A stretch of 5,826 nt of DNA from an uncultured Clostridia bacterium (GTDB lineage: Bacteria > Bacillota > Clostridia > Christensenellales > CAG-138). Every line of letters begins with the position of its first letter. Position 1 is the first letter of the stretch. The stretch is taken from contig CALEPU010000141.1 of NCBI GenBank assembly GCA_937913075.1, positions 1-5,826 of the forward strand. Reading direction: 5' to 3'. Below, in pieces: positions 4,359-5,826 of this stretch. Both the position numbers and the translations under genes were made by a program. The notes under the pieces were generated by a model. That model ran no database searches. It was not told where the DNA came from and worked only from the letters and a program-made list of their open reading frames with translations.

Positions 4359-5826
4359 TCAGCCTACAAACGGCTCAACCTTCACCCTGCTGTAAACGAG
4401 CTTGTCAAATACCTTGAAATAGCTTGCGTTTTCGCCCGAGGCGGCGCGCTCAATGCCGCCGCCTATGCTGCCGTAGGAGCAGATGACGGCGGAGACGTTC
4501 CCGTCCAATGCGGCAAAGCTGCTGCCCGAGCCGAATTCGCCCGTCATGAGCCCGTATCTGTCGGTGGTTATCAGCAGCCGACCGCTTGCGTAAAGCGCAT
4601 TGACCCTTTGCTCATAGTCGGCGGCAGCCTCGGGATCGAAGGTGTTCTCAGCCTCATCGTTGTAGCTGTAGAAGGTCTCGGAATACACCGAGCGAAGCCG
4701 GCCGTTTTCGTATTTGTAGAGCGTGTAGCCGTAGTATTGACCGTAATACTCGGGTGCGGCAGACATTATGCATAAGCCGTAATCGGGACTGTTTACCAGC
4801 GCAAAGCTGCCGTAGCTGACGTGACCGGAGCCGCATTGCATAATGGCGCTTATCCTGTGATGCTCCTTGTTTTCGAGCCACACAAACGATACGAAGTCAG
4901 CGGTGATATTCTCAAGGTCGGCACAGAAATACTCGTCCTCGTCGTCCCCGTCAAGATCCATGGGCCAGCAGGCAAAAAGCTCCCTGCTGTAAGGATAGGC
5001 TTCCACGTATGCGACGCCGCCGTGAAGCCCTGCCTCAAGCGCGGCCTTGAGCGCAGCTACATCCGTCTGCGAAGCGGGGTTCCACGAAAGATTGACGTAT
5101 TCCAGCGAGCGAAGTCCGTAAAGGGGACTGACGTCGGATATGTAATTGTTCTCCGCATTGAAGTGCGTGAGCTTTCCAAGCCCGGCCAGAGGAGAGATAT
5201 CCTCAACGTAGTTGTTCGTTATTTCAAGCAGCGTCAAATTCGAAAGCTCGGCTACAAATCCGATGTCTGTCAGATCGCAATCATAAATATAGAGGCTTTT
5301 CAGGCTCTTGATTTGCGACACAACGCCGAAGTCGGAGCCCGGCGCGCCGTCGATTTTCAGCGCGTCGAGACTGAGCCCTGCGAGCGGAGCAAGCTCGGTC
5401 TCTCCGTTCGAGCTTAAATACAGGTTTTTGAGCGAATGCAGCTCGGAAAGAGGCGTTAAGTCAACTTCTCTGCTGCAATAAATGTTTAAAAGCTGCAGCT
5501 TAGTAAGCGCGGAAGCAAAGGAAATATCCTTTACGTTTCCGTCGGTCATATAGAGAGTAGTAAGCTCGGCGCATTGCGAAAGCCCTGAAAGGTCGGCATC
5601 CTCGGATACGGTCAAAATTATCCAGGTCACGGCGGGAAATTTATCGAGATCGTCGAGGCTTGTTATCTCCCTGCTGTCCAATATAAGCTTGTCAACGCTC
5701 GCGGTCTGCCCTCGCGTTATTTCAGCGCCCTCGGGGATATCGAGCCGCCTTCTTACACATTCCTCAAAGGCAGGGTCGACAAAAGTAAGCGTATTGGCGG
5801 TCTCTGCGGTCGGGGCGGCGGTCGGC
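4359..5826 (-). CDS. Leucine-rich-repeat (internalin-like) protein, 5' end outside window
   Basis: The minus-strand frame is open from the window edge (first full codon ends at 5825) to TGA at 4359-4361, giving 488 visible residues. A TTG at 5681 could be called as a start but is internal: the 48 codons before it encode a Pro/Thr/Ala-rich linker (PTAAPTAET), then FVDPAFEECVRRRLDIPEGAEIT, which resembles the capping segment ahead of clostridial and internalin repeats. About nine 22-residue leucine-rich repeats follow (5070-5639), with patterns such as LxxLxxLxIxxNxVxDISPLAG. A short helix then leads to MDLDGDDEDEYF (4926-4961), an Asp/Gly loop like those in calcium-binding EF-hand or FG-GAP-type repeats. 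The last 190 residues or so are rich in Tyr, Gly and Ser and were not recognised. A signal peptide or lipobox would lie upstream, out of view. It is probably an exported or surface-anchored protein for protein-protein binding; the ligand is unknown. It converges on aspS and is a separate transcription unit. Confidence 0.85.
   Translation of the reverse strand, partial: PTAAPTAETANTLTFVDPAFEECVRRRLDIPEGAEITRGQTASVDKLILDSREITSLDDLDKFPAVTWIILTVSEDADLSGLSQCAELTTLYMTDGNVKDISFASALTKLQLLNIYCSREVDLTPLSELHSLKNLYLSSNGETELAPLAGLSLDALKIDGAPGSDFGVVSQIKSLKSLYIYDCDLTDIGFVAELSNLTLLEITNNYVEDISPLAGLGKLTHFNAENNYISDVSPLYGLRSLEYVNLSWNPASQTDVAALKAALEAGLHGGVAYVEAYPYSRELFACWPMDLDGDDEDEYFCADLENITADFVSFVWLENKEHHRISAIMQCGSGHVSYGSFALVNSPDYGLCIMSAAPEYYGQYYGYTLYKYENGRLRSVYSETFYSYNDEAENTFDPEAAADYEQRVNALYASGRLLITTDRYGLMTGEFGSGSSFAALDGNVSAVICSYGSIGGGIERAASGENASYFKVFDKLVYSRVKVEPFVG
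5070..5639 (-). repeat. Array of about nine 22-residue leucine-rich repeats (protein-level)
   Basis: Repeat units start at successive positions such as CAELTTLYMTDGNVKDIS, LHSLKNLYLSSNGETEL, IKSLKSLYIYDCDLTDIG, LSNLTLLEITNNYVEDIS and LGKLTHFNAENNYISDVS, each 22 residues apart; one unit (around LSLDALKIDGAPGSDFG) is a residue short. This spacing is the SDS22/internalin subclass. The units have diverged at DNA level, so recent expansion is unlikely. Confidence 0.85.

Noticed and set aside
4821..5417. 198-codon plus-strand open frame opposite the leucine-rich-repeat gene
   Set aside because: GTG start without a Shine-Dalgarno sequence, no domain, and fully opposite clear 22-residue repeats.

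Overview
The window looks like bacterial chromosome from a moderately GC-rich member of the Bacillota, most likely a clostridial lineage. This is inferred from strong AAGGAG-type ribosome binding sites, frequent ATA isoleucine codons, a compact archaeal-type aspartyl-tRNA synthetase of the kind found in many Clostridia, and an internalin-like leucine-rich-repeat protein. No rRNA, tRNA, CRISPR array, insertion sequence or phage gene was seen, and the genus cannot be named from the sequence.

Layout. Bases 1-153 hold the C-terminal end of a type I signal peptidase with an intact GDxRxNSxDSR box. After a 65-base gap comes a 178-residue signal-peptidase-fold protein (219-755) in which the catalytic serine, the catalytic lysine and most of the last conserved box are gone. 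It is therefore predicted to be a catalytically dead paralogue sitting directly behind a probably active one. Twelve bases later begins a 714-residue polytopic membrane protein resembling GT-C glycosyltransferases (768-2912). Another 24 bases on is aspS (2937-4223), an aspartyl-tRNA synthetase of the archaeal/eukaryotic architecture. All four genes lie on the plus strand with short gaps and good Shine-Dalgarno sequences, so they probably form one transcription unit.

The unit ends in a 135-base intergenic stretch. It contains a perfect 18-base palindrome just after the aspS stop, then a 13-bp-stem intrinsic terminator with a T tract. The terminator is symmetrical enough to serve the converging gene too. 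From the right edge to 4359, on the minus strand, runs the 3' part of a surface-type protein: a Pro/Thr/Ala linker, a capping segment, about nine 22-residue leucine-rich repeats, an acidic Asp/Gly loop resembling a calcium site, and an unrecognised C-terminal domain. Its true start is beyond the window.

How the genes fit together. The signal peptidase, its degenerate paralogue and the GT-C-like enzyme all act at the membrane on exported material, so a link to processing or glycosylation of surface molecules is plausible but unproven. aspS is a housekeeping translation gene that seems to be co-transcribed without an obvious functional link. The most interesting item is the degenerate signal peptidase next to a canonical one.
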